Of a stretch of DNA of 28,960 nucleotides, positions 14,632 to 20,705 are shown one piece after another. The stretch lies in IMG/VR virus record IMGVR_UViG_3300017753_000065, positions 1-28,960 of that record; one strand, written 5' to 3'. A program made the position numbers and the translations under genes. Source of the DNA: a virus. The notes beneath the pieces are model-generated. The model was not told the DNA's origin. It saw nothing but the letters and a program-made list of their open reading frames with translations, and ran no database searches. The first letter of the stretch is position 1, and each line of letters starts with the position of its first letter.

Positions 14632-14875
14632 ATTGTTTTAATTCTTCTTTTAGTTTTAGTATCTCTTTGTTCTTATCGTTTCTTGCAAGGGTTTCTCTTT
14701 TAGTTATTATATCTAACTCAGTAAGTAATGTATTGTTAAACATACCAACCTCTGTAATAGCTTTTACACAATTAGTTATGTCTTTATTGTTTGGCTTTTG
14801 TTTATGCCACTCCATTAACTTATCTGCTAAAAAAGTAAACCATTGATTGTATGCTTGTTTCTGTAGTAGATTCAT
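14621..14875 (-). CDS. Helical early protein, 84 residues, unknown
   Basis: Starts at ATG 14875, overlapping the upstream membrane protein stop by ATGA. The sequence is helical: NLLQKQAYNQWFTFLADKLM at the N-terminus, a middle with NCVKAITEVGMFNNTLLTEL, and a charged coiled coil at the end (NKEILKLKEELKQYEI). It overlaps the exonuclease start by 11 bp. It may be a small partner of the exonuclease, but that rests only on adjacency. No family is recognised. Confidence 0.6.
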   Translation of the reverse strand: MNLLQKQAYNQWFTFLADKLMEWHKQKPNNKDITNCVKAITEVGMFNNTLLTELDIITKRETLARNDKNKEILKLKEELKQYEI

Positions 14876-15060
14876 ACAGAAGTTCCTATTAAAAAACCTA
14901 TTACTGCAATGCCTAAAAACATTAAGATTAAAATTAATTGCATTAAAGTATCTCTCTGCCTCATCAATTTACGCTCTTGTTCTTCCAGTTCTTTTTGTGT
15001 ATAAACTTCTATCCTGTTTTTTCTTGTTTCGATATGTAATCCTGTCTTTGTCTTTTTCAT
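14872..15060 (-). CDS. Small tail-anchored membrane protein, 62 residues
   Basis: The first 35 residues are basic and helical (KKTKTGLHIETRKNRIEVYT, then ELEEQERKLMRQRD), followed by one strong transmembrane helix (LMQLILILMFLGIAVIGFLI) and only a short tail. With no N-terminal signal, the bulk is expected in the cytoplasm with a C-terminal membrane anchor. Small membrane proteins in early phage operons may act on host division, secretion or superinfection, but nothing here says which. ATGA overlap with the next gene supports expression. Confidence 0.65.
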   Translation of the reverse strand: MKKTKTGLHIETRKNRIEVYTQKELEEQERKLMRQRDTLMQLILILMFLGIAVIGFLIGTSV

Positions 15061-15061
15061 T

Positions 15062-15256
15062 TTATTGTATATTAAATATTACACTTCTTATGTATTCTGC
15101 TCTATCAAGCAGTTTAGCTTCTGTTGATTTGGGTAATCGTCTTACAAGCATATTAGCACTTAGTGTAGATTCTATATCTCTAAGTTCTTTGCGTAAGTCT
15201 GTTAGTTGTGTTCTCATTGTTTTAGTGTTTAGTAATACTTCTTGCACTTGCTTCAT
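15062..15256 (-). CDS. Small coiled-coil early protein, 64 residues
   Basis: I place the start at ATG 15256, as the longer option begins with TTG at 15268. The protein is basic and helical: KQVQEVLLNTKTMRTQLTDL, then KELRDIESTLSANML, and STEAKLLDRAEYIRSVIFNI. Spaced Leu/Ile positions suggest a helical hairpin or coiled coil. It overlaps the preceding 48-residue gene by 35 bp and ends just before the membrane protein. No family is recognised. Confidence 0.55.
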   Translation of the reverse strand: MKQVQEVLLNTKTMRTQLTDLRKELRDIESTLSANMLVRRLPKSTEAKLLDRAEYIRSVIFNIQ

Positions 15257-15368
15257 TAGAGTTTTCAAATAACTCTTGAGCTTTTTGTACTGTGTGGCAA
15301 TCGAATAAAAAGTCTTTGCTAATCATTAAACCTTTTTTGTTTTTGAATGTAATTGTAAAAGTGTTCAT
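15222..15368 (-). CDS. Small early protein, 48 residues, first gene after promoter
   Basis: Starts at ATG 15368, 24 bp downstream of the -7 box at 15392-15399, in an A-rich leader (TTAAACAAAAACAATG). The sequence MNTFTITFKNKKGLMISKDF has the look of a small beta strand pair, followed by a helix (HTVQKAQELFENSNEASARS). Being the promoter-proximal gene, it should be expressed early and well. It overlaps the next gene by 35 bp. Function is unknown. Confidence 0.6.
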   Translation of the reverse strand: MNTFTITFKNKKGLMISKDFLFDCHTVQKAQELFENSNEASARSITKH

Positions 15369-15391
15369 TGTTTTTGTTTAATTGTTATATA

Positions 15392-15424
15392 CAAATATAT
15401 ATAAAAATAATTGTTATAAACAAA
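15392..15424 (-). promoter_or_regulatory. Bacteroidetes-type promoter
   Basis: The minus strand has TTTG (15424-15421), a 21-bp spacer and TATATTTG (15399-15392), matching the flavobacterial consensus TTG and TAnnTTTG with 17-23 bp spacing. It lies in a very AT-rich 77-bp gap and points to the small early genes from 15368 onward. Confidence 0.7.
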
Positions 15425-15445
15425 TTATAAACAACTTTTTTTACT

Positions 15446-15859
15446 CTACTTCTTAAAATCGTTTAAATTCATTATTGATGCTTGGCTTTCGTCTATCAAA
15501 TAACAAGGCTTTAGAAGTTTCTTTTTAGTCCATAGTGTTGTGTCTGGACAGTACATATCTTTTGCTTTTAAATCCTTTAGGTTGTTTAGCCAGAACATAT
15601 AATTACCTTTAGGGTCATTTACAAAGTATAATGCTATCTTTCCTGTTTCTATTAGCTTATCGTACTTGTAGCACTCTAATAGTTTCTCTTTGTAATATTT
15701 GTTTCTAAACTTCATTTCAATAACAACCTCAGTACCTTTTGGACTTGTACCTATTGCATCAAAATGCTTAAAACTATCTCCTGTGTGTGTCAAGTTCCAA
15801 CCATCTAAGTTTAGTAACATTATCACAGCTTTTTCCCACTTGTGTATATCTTTAATCAT
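15446..15859 (-). CDS. PD-(D/E)XK nuclease-like protein, 137 residues
   Basis: The N-terminal helix (KWEKAVIMLLNLDGWN) leads to a core with KHFDAIGTSPKGTEVVIEMK, giving Asp34, Glu48 and Lys50 in the D-x(13)-E-x-K spacing of restriction-like nucleases. The rest has alternating strands and helices (GKIALYFVNDPKGNYMFWL). The size suits a single-domain nuclease of the VRR-NUC or Holliday-junction-resolvase kind. It is the last gene before the promoter gap at 15369-15445. The core motif is visible; substrate and role are not. It may process phage or host DNA. Confidence 0.6.
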   Translation of the reverse strand: MIKDIHKWEKAVIMLLNLDGWNLTHTGDSFKHFDAIGTSPKGTEVVIEMKFRNKYYKEKLLECYKYDKLIETGKIALYFVNDPKGNYMFWLNNLKDLKAKDMYCPDTTLWTKKKLLKPCYLIDESQASIMNLNDFKK

Positions 15860-16043
15860 ATATCTTATCTATGTCTTCTATCCATTGTACTAACCTTTTA
15901 GGATTACAGCTGCAAGGCTCGTGGTATTTATGGTTATAGTATTTAGCGTGTAACTCACACAATAGTTTATATTGGTCTTGTGTTAGTTTACTTTTTACCT
16001 CAGCTTTAAATTGCTTCCAGTTATCTTTATCTATTTTTTCCAT
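15852..16043 (-). CDS. Small early protein, 63 residues
   Basis: I prefer ATG 16043 over a GTG at 16067, as it gives a compact 13-bp overlap with the preceding gene. The sequence MEKIDKDNWKQFKAEVKSKL starts a helical protein, and the middle has QDQYKLLCELHAKYYNHKYH followed by EPCSCNPKRLVQWIEDIDKI. The C-x-C pair with nearby His could bind a metal. I recognise the pattern Y-x(2)-CSC-x-P from small Bacteroidetes phage proteins but know no function. The stop overlaps the nuclease-like gene start by 8 bp. Confidence 0.6.
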   Translation of the reverse strand: MEKIDKDNWKQFKAEVKSKLTQDQYKLLCELHAKYYNHKYHEPCSCNPKRLVQWIEDIDKIYD

Positions 16044-16174
16044 ATGTCTAAATCTATATCGTTCCACTCATCTCTTCTTTCATCACATCCACAATCTTCT
16101 CCAAAAATCTTTTTGACTATCCATCTTATACCTGTGTACTTTGTTATGTAATATACTATATCTCCCAATCTCAT
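16031..16174 (-). CDS. Small conserved phage protein, 47 residues (GEDCGCDERR type)
   Basis: Starts at ATG 16174 in an ATGA overlap with the previous gene and ends with TAG at 16031. The sequence MRLGDIVYYITKYTGIRWIV is followed by KKIFGEDCGCDERRDEWNDI. The layout of hydrophobic helix, Lys pair and GEDCGCD acidic Cys motif recurs in Bacteroidetes phages and is usually named hypothetical. In structural operons similar proteins sit near head genes, but here it lies among early nuclease genes. Function is unknown. Confidence 0.65.
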   Translation of the reverse strand: MRLGDIVYYITKYTGIRWIVKKIFGEDCGCDERRDEWNDIDLDIWKK

Positions 16175-16566
16175 AAATTAAGTTTTTTAATGTTCCACAA
16201 TTCGCTTAAACCTTTTAATGTATTTATAAGTGATATTTCTTTTTTTGCTGGTTTCCAAATCTTATCCATATATATACTGTCCACTTGACATTTATTAAGT
16301 GGAATATCTTTATTGTCATTATCAAAATTGTGTGTAACATATAATACAACAACCTTAGATGTATGCCAAGAGTTTGCTATTCTTTCTAAAACTAATCTTT
16401 GACCTAATGGTATTTTGTTACCTTTGCGTTTGACTTCCATTAATATTAAAACCTCATTGTCAAATTCTAAAACTACATCTATGTCAGTAGGGTGTATCTT
16501 ACCACTTTCTATGCCAGTAAAATCTATAGTTTGTTTTACCTGTTTACTATTTCTTATTAAACTCAC
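16171..16566 (-). CDS. PD-(D/E)XK nuclease-like protein, 131 residues
   Basis: Starts at GTG 16566, overlapping the sigma-like gene stop as GTGA. The core reads HPTDIDVVLEFDNEVLILME followed by VKRKGNKIPLGQRLVLERI. This shows Asp30, Glu44 and Lys46 plus a Gln at about 56, the D-ExK-Q arrangement of VRR-NUC/Archaeal resolvase-type nucleases. A strand with KVVVLYVTHNF follows. The N-terminus (IDFTGIESGK) resembles the entry loop of such enzymes. It could be a resolvase or DNA-end processing nuclease. The motif is good; the exact family is unsure. Confidence 0.6.
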   Translation of the reverse strand: MSLIRNSKQVKQTIDFTGIESGKIHPTDIDVVLEFDNEVLILMEVKRKGNKIPLGQRLVLERIANSWHTSKVVVLYVTHNFDNDNKDIPLNKCQVDSIYMDKIWKPAKKEISLINTLKGLSELWNIKKLNL

Positions 16567-17057
16567 AGTTGGTCTTTTATGTGTTTTAAAGCGTTTCTGT
16601 ATGTATTGTATAAGCTATAATAACTTATCTTAGTATCTCTACTTAGCGAGGCTACAGACTTACCAGAAGCAACTAAAGTAAATACTTTACTATCATACCA
16701 ATACATCTCACTAAGTATATTATCTATGAAGTCTTTACGTTGTGCATATTCTATCTCGTCTATTCCTAATTCATCTATTTGTCTTATCTCTCCCTCTATA
16801 TCCTCTATATATCTTTTTATCATTCGTGCCTCTTTCTTATGAGTATTTAAATAAATTCCACGCAATACTTTATAGACATAGTAACTGTTAATTTCATTTC
16901 CGTACCATAAATCTAATCCTTTATCAATATCGCATATCAACTGTAGATACATACTTTGAACAACGTCCTCAGCCAAACTTGGATTACATCCAAAGCTTTT
17001 AACTATGTTTATCCAGTCTTTGTGTTTGTCGTAAGCAATTTCTACTAATGATTTCAT
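16563..17057 (-). CDS. Sigma-70 family-like protein
   Basis: A 164-residue helical protein. Residues 29-40 (AEDVVQSMYLQL) match the region 2 pattern of small sigma factors, where AED-x-VQ-x(2)-F is usual. Residues about 112-130 lead to a region 4-like helix-turn-helix at 132-158 (GKSVASLSRDTKISYYSLYN, then TYRNALKHI). The length is close to ECF-type sigma factors (about 170-190). In Bacteroidetes phages such genes are often noted as sigma-like. It could direct RNA polymerase to the phage late element found before several structural genes, but that link is my inference. ATGA overlap with the helicase-like gene shows an early operon. Confidence 0.6.
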   Translation of the reverse strand: MKSLVEIAYDKHKDWINIVKSFGCNPSLAEDVVQSMYLQLICDIDKGLDLWYGNEINSYYVYKVLRGIYLNTHKKEARMIKRYIEDIEGEIRQIDELGIDEIEYAQRKDFIDNILSEMYWYDSKVFTLVASGKSVASLSRDTKISYYSLYNTYRNALKHIKDQL

Positions 17058-17908
17058 AATTTTTTAGGTACATAATATTCTAATGGGTCGTATATCTCCC
17101 CTACTACAAAAGGTAGACCATATTCATTTATACTAAAGCTAAATGTTTCAAATGAGTAACCTCTTGACCTTTTACAGCTTACTGTTATCCATTCTTTGTT
17201 TACTGTGTTAGCTTCTAATTGTATCTGTGTTTCTGTCTTTTTTTCAAGGAACGAGCCTAAATGTCCTGTAGGTTTATCACTACCATAGTTGCTGTGTATA
17301 ACAGTTACTATATGACAATTAAATTTAGCAGACCATTCCATAATCTTTTGTACACATAGATTACTTTCCTCTAAGTTGTTTACATCACTTACTAAGTCTG
17401 CTATACCATCTATAAGTACTAAACCATTTTTATCTCCGTTCTCTTTCAGTATGTGTTCTATAAATTGTAATCGAGTCTTATAGTTTATAGTTCTAAGAGC
17501 ATAAGTCTGATAACACCCAAGTTCTTTTATATTAGCCATATCTAAAACTCTTTTAAATACTCTCTGGCTATGCCAATGCCCTTGCTCTGTATCAAAGTGT
17601 ATAAGGCATTTATTATCTCTGTGTCCTCTAATGTTACCACCAAAGTTATTACCACCACTTAAATATACTGATGCAAGTAGTGATGCAAAAAATGTTTTCT
17701 TTGTTTTAGGTGGTGCTTGTACAAATGAAAAATTTCCATAAGTACCAATAGGTATAGGAAATGTTAAATCTCCTTTTTTAGTCTGAATTGTCTTTTCTCC
17801 GTAACTCAATGCTGTAGGTGGGTACTCCATAACTTCGGATGTGTCAACAGTACACTCCTCTTTTATGAGTTCCATTAGCATTTCTTGAGTTGTTTGTTCT
17901 TCGGTCAT
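17054..17908 (-). CDS. RecA-fold helicase-like ATPase (RepA/AAA_25 type)
   Basis: A 284-residue protein likely to act in replication. The P-loop is at residues 65-72 (APPKTKKT), where the usual glycines of GxxxxGKT are missing. An acidic loop HFDTEQG (104-110) follows, then Walker B NGLVLIDGIADLV (162-173) and a sensor-like VTVIHSN with His205, then GHLGSFLEKKTET. The order agrees with RepA/DnaB-like hexameric helicases of the RecA superfamily. The atypical P-loop keeps both lysine and threonine and, to my memory, occurs in related Bacteroidetes phage proteins. It follows a terminator and begins a set with the sigma-like and nuclease genes. No polymerase or primase domain is attached. Confidence 0.72.
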   Translation of the reverse strand: MTEEQTTQEMLMELIKEECTVDTSEVMEYPPTALSYGEKTIQTKKGDLTFPIPIGTYGNFSFVQAPPKTKKTFFASLLASVYLSGGNNFGGNIRGHRDNKCLIHFDTEQGHWHSQRVFKRVLDMANIKELGCYQTYALRTINYKTRLQFIEHILKENGDKNGLVLIDGIADLVSDVNNLEESNLCVQKIMEWSAKFNCHIVTVIHSNYGSDKPTGHLGSFLEKKTETQIQLEANTVNKEWITVSCKRSRGYSFETFSFSINEYGLPFVVGEIYDPLEYYVPKKL

Positions 17909-17942
17909 TGTTAGTTTTTGCTTTGTTTTTGTTAAAGGTATA

Positions 17943-17970
17943 AAAAAAAGGGGTTAAAAAACCCCTCTTT
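17943..17970 (-). terminator. Rho-independent terminator after the SSB-like gene
   Basis: The minus strand reads AGGGGTT TTTT AACCCCT followed by a run of T, a perfect 7-bp stem. It lies between the SSB-like stop and the helicase-like gene and would stop or thin transcription there. No matching host-type promoter was found downstream, so partial read-through is likely. Confidence 0.85.
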
Positions 17971-17981
17971 AGTAAATTAAA

Positions 17982-18284
17982 TTAAAATGGTAAATCAGCT
18001 ACCTCTTTTTGCTGAGGTGCTTGTTCAGCCTCTTGTTCTCTTTCTGCTAACACAATATTGTTATCAGTCCATACAACTTTTCCGTTGCCTAAGTAATGAC
18101 GTTGTTTCTTAGCTTCTCTTTCTTCTTTTGTTTGATTAACATATACGCTTGTATTGTTTCCGTATCTTGTTTCATCATTTACTGCCATAGTAAGGTTTAC
18201 ATAAACATTACCATCTTTACCAGCAATAAACTTTTCTTTTGGTAGCTTAGCTACGTTTAAACTAAAATTAATTAATGCACTCAT
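17982..18284 (-). CDS. Single-stranded DNA-binding protein-like
   Basis: A 100-residue protein ending in QKEVADLPF; the acidic tail with terminal DLPF is the bacterial SSB tip used to recruit partner proteins. The N-terminal part (ALINFSLNVAKLPKEKFIAG, then GNVYVNLTMAVNDETRYGNN) has the beta pattern of an OB-fold SSB with NLTMAVND in place of the usual core strand. A basic linker (KEEREAKKQRHYLGNGK) precedes a strand and the low-complexity Gln/Ala/Glu region. It is shorter than E. coli SSB (178 residues), as in many phages. Neighbouring annealing-like and helicase-like genes support a replication or recombination role. Confidence 0.72.
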   Translation of the reverse strand: MSALINFSLNVAKLPKEKFIAGKDGNVYVNLTMAVNDETRYGNNTSVYVNQTKEEREAKKQRHYLGNGKVVWTDNNIVLAEREQEAEQAPQQKEVADLPF

Positions 18285-18293
18285 ATTTATTTA

Positions 18294-18704
18294 TTATTTA
18301 AGGGTTTTATATTCTGTTTTAGGTTTCTTAAAGCTTTCGCTTTCATCTTCTGAAAACACGCCTAAACTATAGAAACCTGTAAGTTTAAGGATTGCTCTAC
18401 TCATAGCTCTTTTCTCTGCCATCTCAGCAACATACCAAGAGTTAGTGTTTGATTCTTTGTAAGTATCTCCTTTTAACGCACTACCAAAGGTTTCTATACT
18501 TTTACCATCTTTACTTGCAAGTGCTTTAAATACTGCAAAGTTAGGCTCACACCTAATAACTTCATAGTTTACACTTATTTGTTCTAATGCTTGTATCTTG
18601 TCAATACCTTGTCTTGTAATGATTGTGTAATGTTGGTGTTTAAAAAAGTCTGATTTGTCTAATTTGTACTTGTTGTAAAGGTCTTTTAATTTTTCTTTGT
18701 TCAT
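18294..18704 (-). CDS. Conserved early protein, possible ssDNA annealing protein
   Basis: A 136-residue protein placed directly before the SSB-like gene (9-bp gap). The best motif is NSWYVAEMAEKRAMSRAILK followed by LTGFYSLGVFSEDES. The pattern EMAExRAxSRAxLKLTG recalls the ETRAxGRAL segment of Erf/Rad52-like annealing proteins, and its position beside an SSB and in the same region as a RecE-like exonuclease fits a recombination pair. The N-terminus (KDLYNKYKLDKSDFFKHQHY, IITRQGIDKIQAL) is helical, followed by beta strands. This is a resemblance, not a clear family hit. Start ATG 18704 overlaps the preceding TGA. Confidence 0.45.
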   Translation of the reverse strand: MNKEKLKDLYNKYKLDKSDFFKHQHYTIITRQGIDKIQALEQISVNYEVIRCEPNFAVFKALASKDGKSIETFGSALKGDTYKESNTNSWYVAEMAEKRAMSRAILKLTGFYSLGVFSEDESESFKKPKTEYKTLK

Positions 18705-18841
18705 TGTTGTTTGTTTAAATATTCTACTTCCATTATTGCTTCTAAGTATTCTACTCTTTTTTCTAATGCTTTTATTCTGGCATTTAAAAAATCTATTGTT
18801 TCGTTTGAGGCTACTCGTTTTACATCTTCGTAATGTGTCAT
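18701..18841 (-). CDS. Small coiled-coil early protein, 46 residues
   Basis: Starts at ATG 18841 and ends in an ATGA overlap with the annealing-like gene. The protein begins MTHYEDVKRVASNETIDFLN and continues ARIKALEKRVEYLEAIMEVE, a textbook short coiled coil with leucine or isoleucine every 3-4 residues. It probably oligomerises. No family is recognised; placement in the early operon right behind the 71-residue gene (1 bp apart) supports that it is real. Confidence 0.6.
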   Translation of the reverse strand: MTHYEDVKRVASNETIDFLNARIKALEKRVEYLEAIMEVEYLNKQQ

Positions 18842-18842
18842 C

Positions 18843-19058
18843 TTATATGTCTTTAAAATAAACAAAAGGATTTATATTACCAAATAAAAACTGCAAATTT
18901 AAAACACTTGAATATTTTAAGTCTGCTACATAGCTTTCGCTTTCTAAGGCTTCTACTGTTATGTTTACTAAGTCTGGCTCTGATATGTTCTTTACTTTAA
19001 GAGCATCTTTGTAGTGGGGTTTAAGCCTATCATAGAGGCTAATCATTTTGTAAGTCAT
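18843..19058 (-). CDS. First gene of the early operon, 71 residues, unknown
   Basis: Starts at ATG 19058, 24 bp after the -7 box of the promoter at 19082-19112, in an A-rich leader (AATAAAACAATTACAATG). The sequence has a helix (TYKMISLYDRLKPHYKDALK), a segment with EPDLVNITVEALESESYVAD, and an aromatic end (LQFLFGNINPFVYFKDI). It is acidic overall. I recognise no family. First-gene position after a strong host-type promoter suggests immediate early expression and possibly a host takeover or regulatory task, which is inference only. Confidence 0.6.
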   Translation of the reverse strand: MTYKMISLYDRLKPHYKDALKVKNISEPDLVNITVEALESESYVADLKYSSVLNLQFLFGNINPFVYFKDI

Positions 19059-19081
19059 TGTAATTGTTTTATTGTTTAACC

Positions 19082-19112
19082 CAAAGCTACAAATTATTTT
19101 TTAATAAACAAA
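19082..19112 (-). promoter_or_regulatory. Bacteroidetes-type promoter for the early operon
   Basis: The minus strand has TTTG (19112-19109), exactly 19 bp, then TAGCTTTG (19089-19082), a full match to TTTG/TAnnTTTG. It begins just after a terminator and drives the 71-residue gene and the SSB-region genes. This is the best promoter match that I found in the window. Confidence 0.75.
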
Positions 19113-19120
19113 ATGTAAAC

Positions 19121-19145
19121 AAAAAAAACCACCAATTAAGGTGGC
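19121..19145 (-). terminator. Rho-independent terminator after the NinG-like gene
   Basis: The minus strand reads AGCCACC TTAATT GGTGGTT followed by T-rich sequence (eight T in a row from within the stem end). It has a 7-bp stem with one G-T pair. It isolates the lysis/NinG transcript from the early operon promoter located immediately downstream. Confidence 0.85.
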
Positions 19146-19206
19146 TCTTTCTATAGCTGGTTAGCTATTAAACAAAAACAAAGACAATTCATCTTACACA
19201 AATATA
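19146..19206 (-). ncRNA. Candidate small RNA or leader cassette A
   Basis: Between the NinG-like stop and the terminator, the minus strand has TATATTTG (19206-19199), the stretch TGTCTTTGTTTTTGTTTAAT, and a perfect hairpin ATAGCT-AACC-AGCTAT (19168-19153), then AGAAAG and the terminator stem. A cassette with the same order and the same 18-bp distance from a stop codon lies at 27668-27712. If TATATTTG acts as a -7 box, a transcript of about 60-75 nt would result; no TTG is seen at -33, so an attenuator or processed 3' end is equally possible. Confidence 0.35.
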
Positions 19207-19223
19207 GGTATTATATCTTATAC

Positions 19224-19625
19224 CTAAAAGTTTTGTTGCTTTTTTATTTCATCTAATTTTGTCTTATAAGTATCGTATATTTCTTGCCACTCTGGGTCTG
19301 TAAGTTTTAGTACTCCTCTTGACTTTTGTAGTAATTGATTAGATAACTTTTTTCCTAAAGATATAGAATATTCATATTGACGACCATACTCAAATCTATT
19401 ACACTTTCTACATTGTGCGTGTACATTACGTTCATCGTATCTTGTAACTAAATGTTGCCTACCTATAAAATGACCAGCATCTGTTTCTGTAAAGTGTACC
19501 TTTTTACCACAACTTATACAACTACAATAACCAGTATTGTTATCTGCATCTCTACGTCTTATGTATTCGTGAAAAGGTTTATCAATCTTATTCTTCCAAT
19601 ATTTTAAAGTCTTTTTTTTTGGCAT
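19224..19625 (-). CDS. NinG-like recombination nuclease
   Basis: A 133-residue protein of the lambda NinG (Rap) family type. Basic N-terminus (PKKKTLKYWKNKIDKPFHEY), then the zinc-ligand region CSCISCGKKVHFTETDAGHF with Cys34, Cys36 and Cys39, and DAGHFIGRQH. The HNH-like second half has NVHAQCRKCNRFEYGRQYEY with Cys72 and Cys75. NinG proteins act on branched recombination intermediates. The protein is shorter than lambda NinG (204 residues) but contains the conserved core. It is separated from the lysis genes by an AT-rich gap and ends before a terminator. Confidence 0.82.
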   Translation of the reverse strand: MPKKKTLKYWKNKIDKPFHEYIRRRDADNNTGYCSCISCGKKVHFTETDAGHFIGRQHLVTRYDERNVHAQCRKCNRFEYGRQYEYSISLGKKLSNQLLQKSRGVLKLTDPEWQEIYDTYKTKLDEIKKQQNF

Positions 19626-19778
19626 TACTTGGAATTAGAATAGATTTCAGATGTCATTATTTATTATAACTTTTTATGACTATTTTTTAATACTTATATA
19701 TATCTATTTATTTATACCTAAATATATATTTACTAATAAATGGTGTAAAGTTATATCTTTATTTTTAAATAAAAAAAT
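19626..19778. other. Extremely AT-rich intergenic stretch (153 bp)
   Basis: No gene is supported here. The stretch is almost entirely A and T, with runs such as TATATATATCTATTTATTTAT and a weak AT-only hairpin (AAATAAA-TTT-TTTATTT on the minus strand, about 19767-19783). I see no TAnnTTTG box. It separates the lysis genes from NinG and could be a weak terminator, a promoter of another class or a DNA unwinding element. Confidence 0.5.
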
Positions 19779-20264
19779 TTATTTTTTCCATTGCTTAGTA
19801 ATCTTCTCAGCAGACCTCATACCAAAGTACCCACCATATACTAAAAGCATAAGAGAAGATAGTAAATCTATCCAATGAGAATCTATATTAAAACCCTCTA
19901 ATGTACTATCTAAAATTATATATATAAATAATGTAGCTGTTAAGAAAGCAAGTGTTAATGGTCTTATATTGCGTGTTAAGTAGCTGTCTGTTTGATTATC
20001 GCTTACCCATCTCTTTGTAGTTTCTTGCATCTCTATCATATCATACCTCAACTCCTCTAATAGCATTTGCTTATCAGTTTCGCTTAGTCCTGTATCGCCC
20101 TTAATTTTTGTAGATAATTCATTAAGAGCTTCTATGCCTGTAACATTCCCAGCTATAGTTAATATCTCTGGTGCTACTTCCTTACCTTGTTTTACAAGCC
20201 ATCTAAGAGCATCTCCTACTCTTGTAGTTCCGTTACGTTCTTTATATGATTTTTTATCTGACAT
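19779..20264 (-). CDS. Holin, 3TM type (GTA_holin_3TM-like)
   Basis: A 161-residue membrane protein. The first 100 residues are soluble and helical (TRVGDALRWLVKQGKEVAPE, then IAGNVTGIEALNELSTKI). The C-terminal part holds hydrophobic segments: NIRPLTLAFLTATLFIYIIL (about 103-122) and WIDLLSSLMLLVYGGYFGMR (about 133-152), with the start of a possible amphipathic third segment. The pattern N-x-RP-L...D...LL...YG-x-YFG-x-R-x-EK matches the GTA-type 3TM holin family. It follows the amidase with no gap, so a lysis role is likely. It ends the structural/lysis transcript. Confidence 0.75.
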   Translation of the reverse strand: MSDKKSYKERNGTTRVGDALRWLVKQGKEVAPEILTIAGNVTGIEALNELSTKIKGDTGLSETDKQMLLEELRYDMIEMQETTKRWVSDNQTDSYLTRNIRPLTLAFLTATLFIYIILDSTLEGFNIDSHWIDLLSSLMLLVYGGYFGMRSAEKITKQWKK

Positions 20265-20705
20265 TTAATATCTGTTGCTTATGTTTTCGTATTCTTTCTT
20301 TGCATCAAAGCTCGGACAAGCTTTACTACTAAAATCTCTATGTCCGTATATTATACCACCATAGTATAATCTTAACTCACATAGTAAATCTACTAAACTC
20401 TCTTTTTGTTCTTCTGTTCTTGTATCTTTAGGTATGCTTTGTTCTCCATCAGCACTCATACCACCTACATAAGCTATACCAATACTATCTGTGTTATGTC
20501 CTCTTGTATGTGCGCCAGAACGTTCTAATGGTCTGCCTATTTGTATTGTACCATCTAATAAAACTAAAAAATGGTAGCCAACATCTGACCACCCTCTTTC
20601 TTCAATATGCCAACGTCTGACATCATCAATATCAATTTGTCTGCCCTCTGGAGTAGCAGTACAATGAATTATTATTTTATTTATTTTTCTTTTTATGTGT
20701 TTCAT
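20265..20705 (-). CDS. N-acetylmuramoyl-L-alanine amidase (endolysin, Amidase_2)
   Basis: A 146-residue enzyme that cuts the amide bond between muramic acid and the peptide stem. I place the start at ATG 20705 rather than an upstream TTG at 20729. It has the full T7 lysozyme-like set: His14 (IIIHCTATPEG), Tyr44 (DVGYHFLVLLDG), His122 (YGHRDF), Lys128 and Cys130 (SSKACPSFDAKKEY), with AHTRGHNTDSIGIAYVGG between. Zinc ligands would be His14, His122 and Cys130. There is no signal peptide, so export needs a holin. Candidate holins lie on both sides: a 52-residue gene overlapping by 29 bp and the 3TM protein just after. Confidence 0.93.
   Translation of the reverse strand: MKHIKRKINKIIIHCTATPEGRQIDIDDVRRWHIEERGWSDVGYHFLVLLDGTIQIGRPLERSGAHTRGHNTDSIGIAYVGGMSADGEQSIPKDTRTEEQKESLVDLLCELRLYYGGIIYGHRDFSSKACPSFDAKKEYENISNRY

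Noticed and set aside
17908-17942. Promoter before the helicase-like gene (TACCTTTA)
   Set aside because: Only a partial match to TAnnTTTG and no TTG at a suitable distance.
19651-19878. Plus-strand frame covering the AT-rich gap
   Set aside because: Its product is Ile/Phe/Tyr low complexity from AT-rich DNA and it runs into the holin gene.
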